Below, in pieces: positions 55,207 through 63,305 of a stretch of DNA of 64,000 bases. The position numbers and the translations under genes were made by a program. The notes under the pieces are model-generated. The model was not told the origin of the DNA. It worked only from the letters and a program-made list of their open reading frames with translations, and did no database searches. Location of the stretch: assembly GCF_017255415.1 (NCBI RefSeq), contig NZ_JAFJZZ010000001.1, positions 1,258,863-1,322,862 on the forward strand, in the 5' to 3' direction. This DNA is from Clostridium aminobutyricum (GTDB lineage Bacteria; Bacillota; Clostridia; Peptostreptococcales; Anaerovoracaceae). Position 1 is the stretch's first letter. Each line of letters begins with the position of its first letter.

Positions 55207-56772
55207 TTAAAATTTCAAATTTCCAGTAATGCTTTCTACGCATTTTACCAGTGCTCCGTCGTGTATAAGCGCTTTTATGTACTCCATATCAGGATAAAAA
55301 TATCGATCCTCTTCTACGGTAGGTACTTCCTTCCTCACTAAATCATAGACAGCCTGAGTAGCTGTGGAAAGCTTCAAGTCATTTATAAAATCCAATGCTT
55401 GAAGTTCAGTCATAATCTCTATTGCCAGTATATATTCCAATTTTTTTGATACTTCATAGGCTTTCTTTGAAGCATAATAAGCCATGGATACCGGATCTTC
55501 CTGACTGGCGCAAGTTGGGACATTATCAATGGTAGAAGGATGGGATAGTACTCTTATTTCACCAACCAATCCTGCTGCCGTATATTGTGGAATCATATAT
55601 CCGTTGTTTAATCCCGGATTTTTTACTAAAAATGCCGGATAACCGCTTAAATGTCTATTTACAAGCCGATCCACTTTTGCTTCTGATAATTTCGCCAAAT
55701 TCGCCATAGCAATACACGCGGCGTCCATATGAATCCCGACATAAGCACCATCGAAATTACCTCCCATTAGTGCAATTCCATCTCCATCCTCCGGAAAAAT
55801 AATCGGATTGTCACTGCAAGAATTCATTTCCTCGACAACAGAAGTCGCCGCTTCCCTCAGGGTTCTTTTGACTGCCCCATGAATCTGCGGAAGGGGCCTA
55901 ATAGTAAGAGAATCCTGTACTCTTAAATTCATGCTGGCTTTTGCTATTTCGCTGTCTTTCAGTATAGAAAGAAGATTTTCTGCCGTTCTGCTTTGTTCAA
56001 TGTGCTTTTTTCGATCGATTAGCCTTTTGTCGCAGGCTTTCAGTGTTCCTTGCATTGCCTCATACGCCAGTGCACCTGCTATATCGGCAGCTTTTGTTGC
56101 TTGAATGGCATTATATATGGTCAAAACAGCAATAGCAGTTACTGAGGTAGTTCCATTTAATAGGGATAACCCTTCTTTACATTCTATAACGATAGGTTCC
56201 AATCCTGCTCTTTCTAGTGCCTCGCCGCCTTCGAGCAATTCTCCTTTATACCAGGCCTTTCCTTCACCTAACAGTACTAACGACAGCTGTGCTTCCACAC
56301 CCAAATAGCCAACGGAACCTTCACCCGGCGCAAACGGGATAACTCTTTTGTTCAGAAGATTTTTAATTAATTCGAGCATCTTCAACGAAACACCCGAATA
56401 ACCAAGTCCTGTGTTAAGTAGCTGTATCAATTGTATGCCACGCACCAGTTCTTCTTCCAAGGGTGCCCCTACTGCACAGGCATGTGAACGAATGATATTG
56501 GTTTGAAGTTTTACAGAATCGCTTGGCGAAATCACATTGATTACGTTATCACCAAATCCGGTAGTTACGCCATAAATGATCCGGTTTTCTGCTAAAAACT
56601 TTTCCAATAGGGATTTAGAATGCTTTACTTTTTCACAATATTCATCAGAGAATTGTACTTCTGCGCCGTATCTGGCAACTGATACAAATTCTTCAATTGT
56701 TATATCTCCCTTGCCTAATATAACGCTTTTTATTCCCCTCGGATCTTTACATAAAATCGTATCTTTATTCAA
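55207..56772 (-). CDS. HAL/PAL-family protein lacking the MIO triad (copy 2)
   Basis: A 521-residue paralogue of the protein at 49150-50691. Family blocks are kept: IIYGVTTGFG (Tyr67), IIRSHACAVGAP (His97), GLSLLNGTTSVTA, EMNSCSDNPII, GGNFDGAYVG, GYMIPQYTA and CASQEDP. The cofactor block again reads GSVGYLGVEAQ (152-162) instead of GSVGASGDLAPLAH, so the MIO-forming Ala-Ser-Gly is absent. The Tyr in QDxYSLR is Leu (QDSLTIR). The start is TTG after GGGAGGGAATACAA. Its own sigma-54 promoter and paired activator sites are upstream. The two copies could form one hetero-oligomer or act on successive substrates. Confidence 0.88.
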   Translation of the reverse strand: MNKDTILCKDPRGIKSVILGKGDITIEEFVSVARYGAEVQFSDEYCEKVKHSKSLLEKFLAENRIIYGVTTGFGDNVINVISPSDSVKLQTNIIRSHACAVGAPLEEELVRGIQLIQLLNTGLGYSGVSLKMLELIKNLLNKRVIPFAPGEGSVGYLGVEAQLSLVLLGEGKAWYKGELLEGGEALERAGLEPIVIECKEGLSLLNGTTSVTAIAVLTIYNAIQATKAADIAGALAYEAMQGTLKACDKRLIDRKKHIEQSRTAENLLSILKDSEIAKASMNLRVQDSLTIRPLPQIHGAVKRTLREAATSVVEEMNSCSDNPIIFPEDGDGIALMGGNFDGAYVGIHMDAACIAMANLAKLSEAKVDRLVNRHLSGYPAFLVKNPGLNNGYMIPQYTAAGLVGEIRVLSHPSTIDNVPTCASQEDPVSMAYYASKKAYEVSKKLEYILAIEIMTELQALDFINDLKLSTATQAVYDLVRKEVPTVEEDRYFYPDMEYIKALIHDGALVKCVESITGNLKF

Positions 56773-56820
56773 TTGTATTCCCTCCCCATTCTATATTTAA
56801 TGTCTTTACTAACTTAATAA

Positions 56821-56836
56821 AGCAATAATCATACCA
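56821..56836 (-). promoter_or_regulatory. Sigma-54 promoter of HAL-like copy 2
   Basis: The minus strand reads TGGTATGATTATTGCT. GG and GC are 10 bases apart, and -12 is a good TTGCT. It lies about 50 bases before the TTG start. Confidence 0.75.
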
Positions 56837-56912
56837 CATATCTATAATTGTACTAATATTGCTATCAAACGTATACTCTTTTTCTATTATCCCTTATATA
56901 ATATTAAAAGCA

Positions 56913-56948
56913 GCAAAGCTATTTTGCGCCAATGCAAAACTATTTTGC
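56913..56948. promoter_or_regulatory. Paired activator sites upstream of HAL-like copy 2
   Basis: GCAAAGCTATTTTGC (56913-56927) and GCAAAACTATTTTGC (56934-56948) repeat the GCAAA-N5-TTTGC pattern, with centres 21 bp apart as in the 48-bp palindrome. They are about 110-130 bp upstream of the predicted sigma-54 start, a normal enhancer distance. Confidence 0.75.
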
Positions 56949-56959
56949 TGCTTAATTTA

Positions 56960-57048
56960 TCAATAATTTATTTTTACCGACTCCATTTCAATATCACTGA
57001 ATTCTACACTGTCAAAATGATATAAGGTTTCAAATACATTCCCTCTTG
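56960..57048 (-). pseudogene. 3' remnant of the gene at 62596-62991
   Basis: The minus strand encodes ARGNVFETLYHFDSVEFS followed by DIEMESVKINY and a stop. This is nearly identical to the last 29 residues of the intact protein at 62596-62991, and DNA identity over about 90 bases is roughly 85-90 percent. Similarity ends abruptly at 57049. The frame is intact but has no start. It marks the left side of the glycyl-radical-enzyme module. Confidence 0.85.
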
Positions 57049-57100
57049 CATATGTTTTTAGCAGTTCCGGGCACCATTAGAGCACTACAAAATGAGCATA

Positions 57101-57137
57101 AGAAAACCCGCGTAAATCAAGGTTTTACACGGGTTTG
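57101..57137 (-). terminator. Terminator after the glycyl radical enzyme gene
   Basis: On the minus strand AAACCCG, with an inner TAAA/TTTA helix, pairs with CGGGTTT and exits into TTTTCTT. It is about 100 bases past the enzyme's stop codon. Confidence 0.75.
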
Positions 57138-57236
57138 TGTTTGTTTTATATGCTGTGATTTCAACGTTTTGTATTCATTTCTACTAAAAAAACAAGCCAT
57201 CTTTTATTTACTAAATATTCGTGTTCTAATAAAATA

Positions 57237-59765
57237 TTAGAAATGAAGCTCTGTACGCTGAATCAAATCTTTCTGTAACGGCTTGCCAAGCTCTACAAAG
57301 TAAGCGCTATATCCGGCAACACGTACCAACATGTCTTTGTAATCTTCAGGTTTCTTCTGTGCAGCTCTCATCGTTGCAGCACTCATCACATTGAACTGAA
57401 CATGCATTGCCTGCTTAGCGATATACTCATCGATGAAGCTTACCAGGTTGTCTCTTCCTTCTGTACCTGCAATAGCCTCCTGTGGAAATCTAAGGTTCAG
57501 CAGCGTGCCATTGGTGGCAAGGCTATGATCAACCTTAGTTACAGAGTTTGCAATTGCCGTCGGCCCGTAAATGTCGTGAGAGCCTCCTTCCGTATGCACC
57601 GGGCCCATGTTGTCTGAGATTGCCTCACCTGCTTTACGACCATCCAGAGAAGCGTTGGTATTCAACCCCATCCCTACATTTGCATTGACGGAGTATACGC
57701 CCGGACTGAACTCGCCGCCCCTTGGCGTCTTCCGTCCTGCGATATGTCTGCAGTAGCATTCGAACATATATTTGAACAGGTCATCTGCATAATCGTCATC
57801 ATTGCCGTAATGATGAACTTTTGAGCTATTGACGAGCGCATAGAGTGCCTCATGGCCTTTCCAGTTGTCCTTTACTGCCTGAAGCAGTTCAGCACCGGTG
57901 TAGCGCTTCTCATCGAACACCAACTGCTTGATAGCAGCCAACGTATCTGCACAAGTGCCGATGCCGCTGGCCTGCGGCCCGATGCCGTTATACTTAGCTC
58001 CGCCCTCTGTCAGATCATTGCCAGTACCGATGCAGTCCTCGAAAAATGCGGAAACAAAGGGAAGAGGCTTACGTGCTCTATGTGCTTTGTCGATGATATT
58101 CAGGCTGCTGCACATCTGATCGCACCAGTAAGCGAACTGTTTGTCGACGCTTTCAAGAACCTCTTCGAAGTTCTTGTATGTATCCAGGCTGCCAGTATCC
58201 GGGCCAAGGTGTCCACCGATAGCTCCGCAGTTCTCCCATCTTGCACAATGAGGACCGCAATCCAGGCAGCGTCCGCCATTGATCACCATTTCCATCATCT
58301 TCGCTGCATTCACATACGCGGCATCATGCCAGCCGTATTCCTTACCGGGAAGATCGGGCTCAACGCAACCTACAACCGCATAGTCTCTTGCCTCTTCAAG
58401 TGTCATTCCCTTCCTCATCATAGCCTTGATAGTGGGGCCGTCATTGAAAATCTTCGGATGTCCGTACCCTGCACGGATACACTCAACAGTCTTTACCTTT
58501 AATTCATAAGGTGTATTTTCATGCAACCGTACTAAGAGCCACGGGTTCATCATACGTGTATGTGCAGAAGCTTCCAACATCAACATGGTCAGATCGTTGG
58601 TCATGTCATTGCCATCGCGATCTACGCCACCGATGGTCAGACATTCACCACCGAAGCCACGACCATTACGGACTATTACGGTACCCTTATCCTTCAGCTT
58701 GGTGGGATTGTTCATCTTAACATACTGAACCTCGATAAGCTCAAGAGCGAATTCCTTGGTAAGGGTGCCATTCTTTATATCAGCCTCATAATAGGGATGC
58801 AGCCACTGATCCATACGACCGTAGGAAATCGAATGTCCATTGCCTTCGATCTGAGTAAGGGTCGTTGCGAAATTGAACAGCTGCAGTGCCTGCCAGAAAG
58901 TCTTTGCCGGACCGCCTGCTATCTGATGACAGTTTTCTGCCATGGTTTCAAGTTCTTGCTTCCTCTTGGGATCCTTTTCTGCTGCGGCGCGCTCTTCAGC
59001 CAGCTCCAGATAACGCTCAATGTACTTTTTAGCAGCTTTAAGGGAGATCATCATCGCCTCGTAGAAGTCTCTCTTATCTGCATAGTCCGGATCTTTCTTG
59101 GTCAGCTGTGTAAAAGCCAACTTGGCTTCTTCAATCAGGCCATTGAAGCCGACCCTCATCAGCTTTTCGTAGTCCAGAACCAGATGGCCGACACCTGCAT
59201 AATGGTACAAATTGGTCTGGAAAATCTTCTTACCTACCTCAGAGCCCTTGAGTTGATCCTCTTCCAGTCTTGAATTGATAAGATCATCAACTGTCTTGCC
59301 TACCCAGTATTGGCAAAGCTCTACGATTTCTTTCTTGTCTTCGTCGTTTCTGATGTAAAACTGGTCATGTGCACGCTCCTCAAAGGGGAAATGCTGCACT
59401 TCATCAATGATCCAGTTCACAGAGAACTCCGGATATATCGGTGATGCCTTTGCCGGTGCAGCAATCTCGCCCAGGATGATATCTTCATCATAGATGTCCA
59501 GATTTGCATGGAGCAGGATATTCTCAAAAGCATAAGCGCACCGAAGCTTGGGTGTACATCCCTCATGTTTCTTATAGGCCTCGGTAACCAGCCTTAATCT
59601 CTCCACGTCAACGTCATACGGTCTATCCAGGAATGTCTGTCTAAGATGGTTTACACGCGGAAACGGCGACCAATCTTCATGGTGAACCTGATAGCCCAGA
59701 CTGTAAGGTTGGTCAAAAGGCTCTGTTCCACACGGTTTTTTACATGTATTTATAGTAAAACTCAT
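57237..59765 (-). CDS. Glycyl radical enzyme, dehydratase/lyase class
   Basis: An 842-residue glycyl radical enzyme. The thiyl Cys and base Glu are in VVGCVEPDLPGKEYGWHDAA (Cys467, Glu469), and the radical Gly is in RVAGYSAYFVEL (Gly818). GCVE puts it with dehydratases and C-N/C-S lyases (propanediol dehydratase, choline lyase, hydroxyproline dehydratase, isethionate lyase), not with pyruvate formate-lyase. A Cys-rich insert GGRCLDCGPHCARWENCG follows the active site, which I associate with the isethionate/sulfonate-lyase branch, without certainty. The ATG 59765 has GAGGAGG. Its codons look richer in GC than the neighbours. Confidence 0.9.
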   Translation of the reverse strand: MSFTINTCKKPCGTEPFDQPYSLGYQVHHEDWSPFPRVNHLRQTFLDRPYDVDVERLRLVTEAYKKHEGCTPKLRCAYAFENILLHANLDIYDEDIILGEIAAPAKASPIYPEFSVNWIIDEVQHFPFEERAHDQFYIRNDEDKKEIVELCQYWVGKTVDDLINSRLEEDQLKGSEVGKKIFQTNLYHYAGVGHLVLDYEKLMRVGFNGLIEEAKLAFTQLTKKDPDYADKRDFYEAMMISLKAAKKYIERYLELAEERAAAEKDPKRKQELETMAENCHQIAGGPAKTFWQALQLFNFATTLTQIEGNGHSISYGRMDQWLHPYYEADIKNGTLTKEFALELIEVQYVKMNNPTKLKDKGTVIVRNGRGFGGECLTIGGVDRDGNDMTNDLTMLMLEASAHTRMMNPWLLVRLHENTPYELKVKTVECIRAGYGHPKIFNDGPTIKAMMRKGMTLEEARDYAVVGCVEPDLPGKEYGWHDAAYVNAAKMMEMVINGGRCLDCGPHCARWENCGAIGGHLGPDTGSLDTYKNFEEVLESVDKQFAYWCDQMCSSLNIIDKAHRARKPLPFVSAFFEDCIGTGNDLTEGGAKYNGIGPQASGIGTCADTLAAIKQLVFDEKRYTGAELLQAVKDNWKGHEALYALVNSSKVHHYGNDDDYADDLFKYMFECYCRHIAGRKTPRGGEFSPGVYSVNANVGMGLNTNASLDGRKAGEAISDNMGPVHTEGGSHDIYGPTAIANSVTKVDHSLATNGTLLNLRFPQEAIAGTEGRDNLVSFIDEYIAKQAMHVQFNVMSAATMRAAQKKPEDYKDMLVRVAGYSAYFVELGKPLQKDLIQRTELHF

Positions 59766-59791
59766 TACAAAATACCTCCTCATAAATTACT

Positions 59792-60742
59792 TTATTGTTT
59801 TTCTTTCGTACCGACCTGGCAGTGGATGCCACGGCTGTTGAAATAGTCCGCTAGTTCATTGATACGCTTCTGAAATGATCTCCTATTGACCCTGACATCT
59901 TCCATCTTGTAGGGCATGCCCAGCGAAAGGTATTTCTCTTCGCCCAGACGCATAAAGCTCAGAAGTTGTAGTACTCTGACATGACCGCCAAGCTCGTCAA
60001 GGATAAAATCAGCCGTAGCTTTTATATTATCCATATCATCATTTACATTCGGAATAATCGGAACCCGCAGAATGAGTTCGCATTCTTCAGTCGTCAGTCG
60101 TTTCAGGTTTTCCAGAATTCTAGTATTGTGTACTCCAGTATACTTTTTATGGATATTTATATCCATATGTTTTATATCCGAAATTATAATATCCGTATAG
60201 GGCAGGATCTTTTCGATTTCTTCCCAGTCGGCATAGAAGGTGGACTCCAAACAAGTATGAATGCCTTCGTCTTTGCAAGCTTTAAAAAGCTCTGCCACAA
60301 AGTCGCTTTGGATCAAAGGTTCGCCGCCGGAAATCGTAACACCGCCACCGGAGCGATCATAATATCCCTTGTCCTTGCGTATCTCTTTCAAACATTCTTC
60401 CACGGACATGGGCTTACCCCACTGCTTGATAGCGTCCGAAGGACAGGCATTATAGCAGGCAAGGCAATTGGTACATTTACTGCGATCTATGGAAGTAAGT
60501 TTGCCGCGCGTAAAATTCAGTATGCCCTCCTCGGGGCAGGCTTTCTCACACGCGCCGCATTTTTTGCGTGAAATACATTTGCTTTTGTACACGCCCAGCT
60601 GTATAGAAGCCATCTGACTCTCGGGATTGCTGCACCAATCGCATCTCAGAGGACACCCCTTCAAAAACAACTCCGTACGGATGCCCGGTCCGTCGTGGAT
60701 CGTAAAACGCTGAATATTGAATATAATTCCTTGCCGTGACAA
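59792..60742 (-). CDS. Glycyl-radical enzyme activating protein
   Basis: A radical SAM activase of about 316 residues. The SAM cluster motif is in FLKGCPLRCDWCSNPES (CX3CX2C). Two 4Fe-4S ferredoxin clusters follow (CISRKKCGACEKACPEEG and CTNCLACYNACP). ISGGEPLIQ binds SAM. Such three-cluster activases serve dehydratase-type glycyl radical enzymes. The start is TTG 60742 with GGAGG 7 bases upstream. It lies 26 bases before the glycyl radical enzyme gene in the same operon. Confidence 0.93.
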   Translation of the reverse strand: MSRQGIIFNIQRFTIHDGPGIRTELFLKGCPLRCDWCSNPESQMASIQLGVYKSKCISRKKCGACEKACPEEGILNFTRGKLTSIDRSKCTNCLACYNACPSDAIKQWGKPMSVEECLKEIRKDKGYYDRSGGGVTISGGEPLIQSDFVAELFKACKDEGIHTCLESTFYADWEEIEKILPYTDIIISDIKHMDINIHKKYTGVHNTRILENLKRLTTEECELILRVPIIPNVNDDMDNIKATADFILDELGGHVRVLQLLSFMRLGEEKYLSLGMPYKMEDVRVNRRSFQKRINELADYFNSRGIHCQVGTKEKQ

Positions 60743-60769
60743 TTGATTCCCTCCGCCAAATAACAAGTA

Positions 60770-60822
60770 CTGTTATTTCTTTATATTGATATATTAGATA
60801 TTCAGTATATCAAAACCAATAT
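60770..60822. promoter_or_regulatory. Operator-like dyads before the activase gene
   Basis: Two dyads stand between the regulator and the activase: AAATAACA-AGTAC-TGTTATTT near 60760-60780, and TTGATATA / TATATCAA spaced by 12 bases near 60786-60813. They are placed where the LuxR-type regulator could control the activase and enzyme genes. Confidence 0.45.
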
Positions 60823-60832
60823 AAAAAAAGAA

Positions 60833-60894
60833 GTGGCCATTCTCACTATTTTAAATAGGGAATATTCCCTATTTAAAATAGTGAGAATGGCCAC
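60833..60894 (-). terminator. 62-bp perfect palindrome, probable terminator of the LuxR-type gene
   Basis: Two perfect 31-base arms meet without a loop (centre GGGAATATTCCC). On the minus strand it begins 15 bases after the regulator stop and runs into TTCTTTTTTT. It is much longer than a normal intrinsic terminator. Confidence 0.7.
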
Positions 60895-60909
60895 CTATGA
60901 TGATGATAA

Positions 60910-62019
60910 TTATTGCTCGGCATTTTTGAGCAATTTGCATAATTGAAAACGGCTTTTTACTCCGCACTTGGTATAGATATTCTGCACATGATTCTTGACG
61001 GTATGATAGCTAATCACCAGTTCGTCGGCGATGGCCTGATAAGTCAGACCGTCGTACAAAAGCTCCGCCACTCTCCGCTCCGCCTGTGTCAAAGGCAGTT
61101 TCGTCCCGGGATGATCAGGAGTCTTTCCTGTCTCGTTCTTGGAAATGGTAATCCAATGATACCTGTCTATGATGCCGTGCGAATAGCACTGATCATAGGT
61201 GTATATTTTAAAAATATAGTTTTTGATGACACTGGTCTGAACACGATATGTGGTGATGATATCCTCCTCGCCTCCCAGCAGGAAAGGCAGCCAGGTACAG
61301 GGTTTTGTGCTGCTCATCTGATCAGCAATGGAAGATCCCAGAATGTCTTCCAGATAATTCAGCGCTGTCTTGTTATAGCTCATGATGTGCATAAAGTCGT
61401 CAGTCACCAGATAAGCCTTTTCACCTGAGGAAATTATTTCATCCTGAATGTTGGAGAGGATCTTTGCCTGTTCATGCTTTTTGAAGTTTTTATAAGAATT
61501 GGCCACATAAATATAGATTTTATTCAGCTCCTCGATTTCCTCATCGGTAAAATCCCCCTCCTCCAGATATTTAAAAAAGATAATCTGAATGTAAGCATTG
61601 ATACCGAAAGCCATAGTCACACTGTAATGTGCGTGGAAGTTTTCTTCCATAAAGCGAACATATGCGGAATGATCATAATCGATGGGATCGATTATATCTG
61701 TGGATTTATAGAGCCTGGGAATGACATTGAAATAAGTCAGGTGGTCACGGCGCGCATCCTGATAGGCTATATGCCCGATCACATCGTTCGCGGCAAATTT
61801 TCTGTATGGATGTTCTTCACAGTCGATCAGAATGCCGTTCCGGTCTGTCCACGAAAGAAAATTATTATCCTTATCAAAGCACAAGATCAGTACATTTTTC
61901 AAATCAAAATTTTTATCTAGAGAATTCAGCAAAACATTACTGAAGAATTCACGTGCTGAGATTTGACGCTCTGACATTTCCAAGAGAAAATCCAACTGAC
62001 AGACATCTTTGTATTGCAT
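60910..62019 (-). CDS. LuxR-type transcriptional regulator
   Basis: A 369-residue regulator. The first 290 residues contain GAF/PAS-like sensory regions without membrane helices. The C-terminal LuxR helix-turn-helix reads LTQAERRVAELLYDGLTYQA, then ISYHTVKNHVQNIYTKCGVK. AGGAGGGTGTT precedes the ATG. It is next to the activase and glycyl radical enzyme genes and most likely controls them in response to the substrate. Its GC-richer codons match theirs. Confidence 0.88.
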   Translation of the reverse strand: MQYKDVCQLDFLLEMSERQISAREFFSNVLLNSLDKNFDLKNVLILCFDKDNNFLSWTDRNGILIDCEEHPYRKFAANDVIGHIAYQDARRDHLTYFNVIPRLYKSTDIIDPIDYDHSAYVRFMEENFHAHYSVTMAFGINAYIQIIFFKYLEEGDFTDEEIEELNKIYIYVANSYKNFKKHEQAKILSNIQDEIISSGEKAYLVTDDFMHIMSYNKTALNYLEDILGSSIADQMSSTKPCTWLPFLLGGEEDIITTYRVQTSVIKNYIFKIYTYDQCYSHGIIDRYHWITISKNETGKTPDHPGTKLPLTQAERRVAELLYDGLTYQAIADELVISYHTVKNHVQNIYTKCGVKSRFQLCKLLKNAEQ

Positions 62020-62257
62020 AACACCCTCCTATACCGTCCGAAAAGCTTTATTAATTACCTCTTCTGAACATTCTATTTCTGAGTTATCTGTTTCTTTTCT
62101 GTGGTCTATACAAAAAAGTCTTGTTTTTGGGTATATTAGAGATAACCACAAATCCACAAATACCAACGAAACGAGAGACTTTTATGAATACTATTATAGC
62201 AGATAAATTACGCACTCAACAGACTGTTTCAATAAAAACAGATTTGTTTTCAAACAG

Positions 62258-62450
62258 ATTGTCCAAGCTTCTCTACGGCAGACAACCGCTAGTCTTCTAA
62301 TAGAAGCTGGTTGGACTCTTCTTGATATAAAGGAACTGTTAGGAAAGGTTGTATATCTCCTCCATTGCCAATACCTATGGTCATATATTTACAGAATCAA
62401 AGCGTAAACTTGCACAAGATGTGGGAAAGATATTAGAACCAACAAGATAA
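62258..62450 (+). pseudogene. Tyrosine recombinase remnant (C-terminal part, frameshifted)
   Basis: The plus strand encodes SLRQTTASLLIEAGWTLLDI and KELLG. After a frame change it gives ISSIANTYGHIFTESKRKLA then QDVGKILEPTR and a stop. This is the C-terminal catalytic region of a phage-type integrase (HxLRHTxASLLIEAG...DIKELLGHSSIxxTxNTYGH), with HSS disrupted and Arg-His changed to Arg-Gln. The first two thirds are gone. A plus-strand hairpin with T-run follows at 62486-62510. The surrounding 570 bases from the LuxR-type gene to 62596 hold no intact gene. Confidence 0.72.
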
Positions 62451-62485
62451 ATAGTATCGCCTTGGATACTTTTTTAGAATTAAAA

Positions 62486-62514
62486 AACCTATACCATAAA
62501 GTATAGGTTCTTTT
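62486..62514 (+). terminator. Terminator after the recombinase remnant
   Basis: AACCTATAC and GTATAGGTT form a 9-bp stem with a 6-base loop, exiting into CTTTTA on the plus strand. Confidence 0.65.
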
Positions 62515-62595
62515 ATGTGTCATTTGCTCATTTGATGCAGACTTGAAGCTCGAATGTTAAGTTCAAAATACAAAGAGGACCATTGGATTGCTGCA

Positions 62596-62991
62596 TCAAT
62601 AATTTATCTTTACCGACTCAATTTCTATATCGCTGAACTCAACACTGTCAAAATGATATAAAGTTTCAAAAATATTCCCTCTCGCTCTTGCTGTATATTT
62701 CATTTGGATTTCGACTGGAATATTTTCTCCAGTACTGGAATCTGTAAATAATGCATAAATCGTGCCTTCACGCTTATATGCATCAAACGGAGTTGGCGGC
62801 ACATAAGTTCTATCCGGTTGGTATAAATTTATATCTAATAAAGTTATCGTTGAGGGTTTGATTCCATAATTAACTAACCCTAATAACGCCTTTTCAGCCT
62901 CTGGGGTTAATTCAAATGAAGCCATTCCGATAAGCCTATCCGTCTCCCCATCATAAATCAGTATTCTTGGATCTTTAATCTTTGTAAACAT
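62596..62991 (-). CDS. Hypothetical 131-residue protein
   Basis: An unrecognised soluble protein. It opens MFTKIKDPRILIYDGETDRL, has a central beta-rich part with Pro-rich TYVPPTPFDAYKREG, and ends DSVEFSDIEIESVKINY. I set the start at ATG 62991, preceded by AAGGAGGAAGAATAAG; the longer frame from 63093 has no ribosome site. A 29-codon copy of its 3' end lies at 56960-57048. Position between a recombinase remnant and a tRNA suggests an accessory or mobile-element origin. Confidence 0.75.
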   Translation of the reverse strand: MFTKIKDPRILIYDGETDRLIGMASFELTPEAEKALLGLVNYGIKPSTITLLDINLYQPDRTYVPPTPFDAYKREGTIYALFTDSSTGENIPVEIQMKYTARARGNIFETLYHFDSVEFSDIEIESVKINY

Positions 62992-63077
62992 CTTATTCTT
63001 CCTCCTTCTTTTATCATAATATTCAAGTAAGGCTAAAATGCGTGATTTTGTCAGATAGCAAGAATCAGTTTTTAGAC

Positions 63078-63108
63078 ATAAAAAAATGCACATCTGTTGA
63101 TGTACATT
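63078..63108 (-). terminator. Terminator-like hairpin beyond the tRNA-Leu 3'-end copy
   Basis: On the minus strand ATGTACATC-AACA-GATGTGCAT is followed by seven T residues. Its place after a tRNA 3' end copies the arrangement of the real tRNA-Leu. Confidence 0.65.
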
Positions 63109-63112
63109 CTCA

Positions 63113-63131
63113 TGGTGCGCGATGAGGGACT
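63113..63131. repeat. 19-bp copy of the tRNA-Leu 3' end (att-like)
   Basis: TGGTGCGCGATGAGGGACT is identical to 63306-63324, the 3' end of tRNA-Leu including CCA. The two copies are 193 bp apart. Integrases that use tRNA 3' ends leave such duplications, and an integrase remnant is nearby. Confidence 0.75.
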
Positions 63132-63264
63132 CACACAGCCTCGCTCTGCTCGTCTGCCGTTCTTCGCTTTCATTTCATTTCAGCTTGAACCAGTCGCTAT
63201 TCGAAAGTACGCTGTACTTTCTCACTTTACGCTTCTGCCCTTTCGGGTTCAAGTCCTTTTTAAA

Positions 63265-63300
63265 CATAAAAAAAATTCTTACACCTTACAGTATAAGAAT
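63265..63300 (-). terminator. Terminator after tRNA-Leu
   Basis: ATTCTTAYAC-type arms (ATTCTTATAC / GTGTAAGAAT) form a 10-bp stem with one wobble pair and exit into eight T residues on the minus strand. It ends the rRNA-tRNA transcript. Confidence 0.8.
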
Positions 63301-63305
63301 TTCCT

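Noticed and set aside
57046..57240. Short plus-strand ORF after the gene remnant
   Set aside because: It runs through the terminator hairpin of the glycyl radical enzyme gene and has no ribosome site or recognisable domain.
60786..60813. Sigma-54 promoter for the glycyl radical enzyme operon
   Set aside because: No GG-N10-GC pair or GCAAA-N5-TTTGC site is present there; the LuxR-type regulator is the likelier controller.
62165..62300. Small plus-strand ORF beginning ATGAATACTATTATAGC
   Set aside because: It ends after about 38 codons in a different frame from the recombinase remnant and shows no family features; it is probably debris of the same decayed element.
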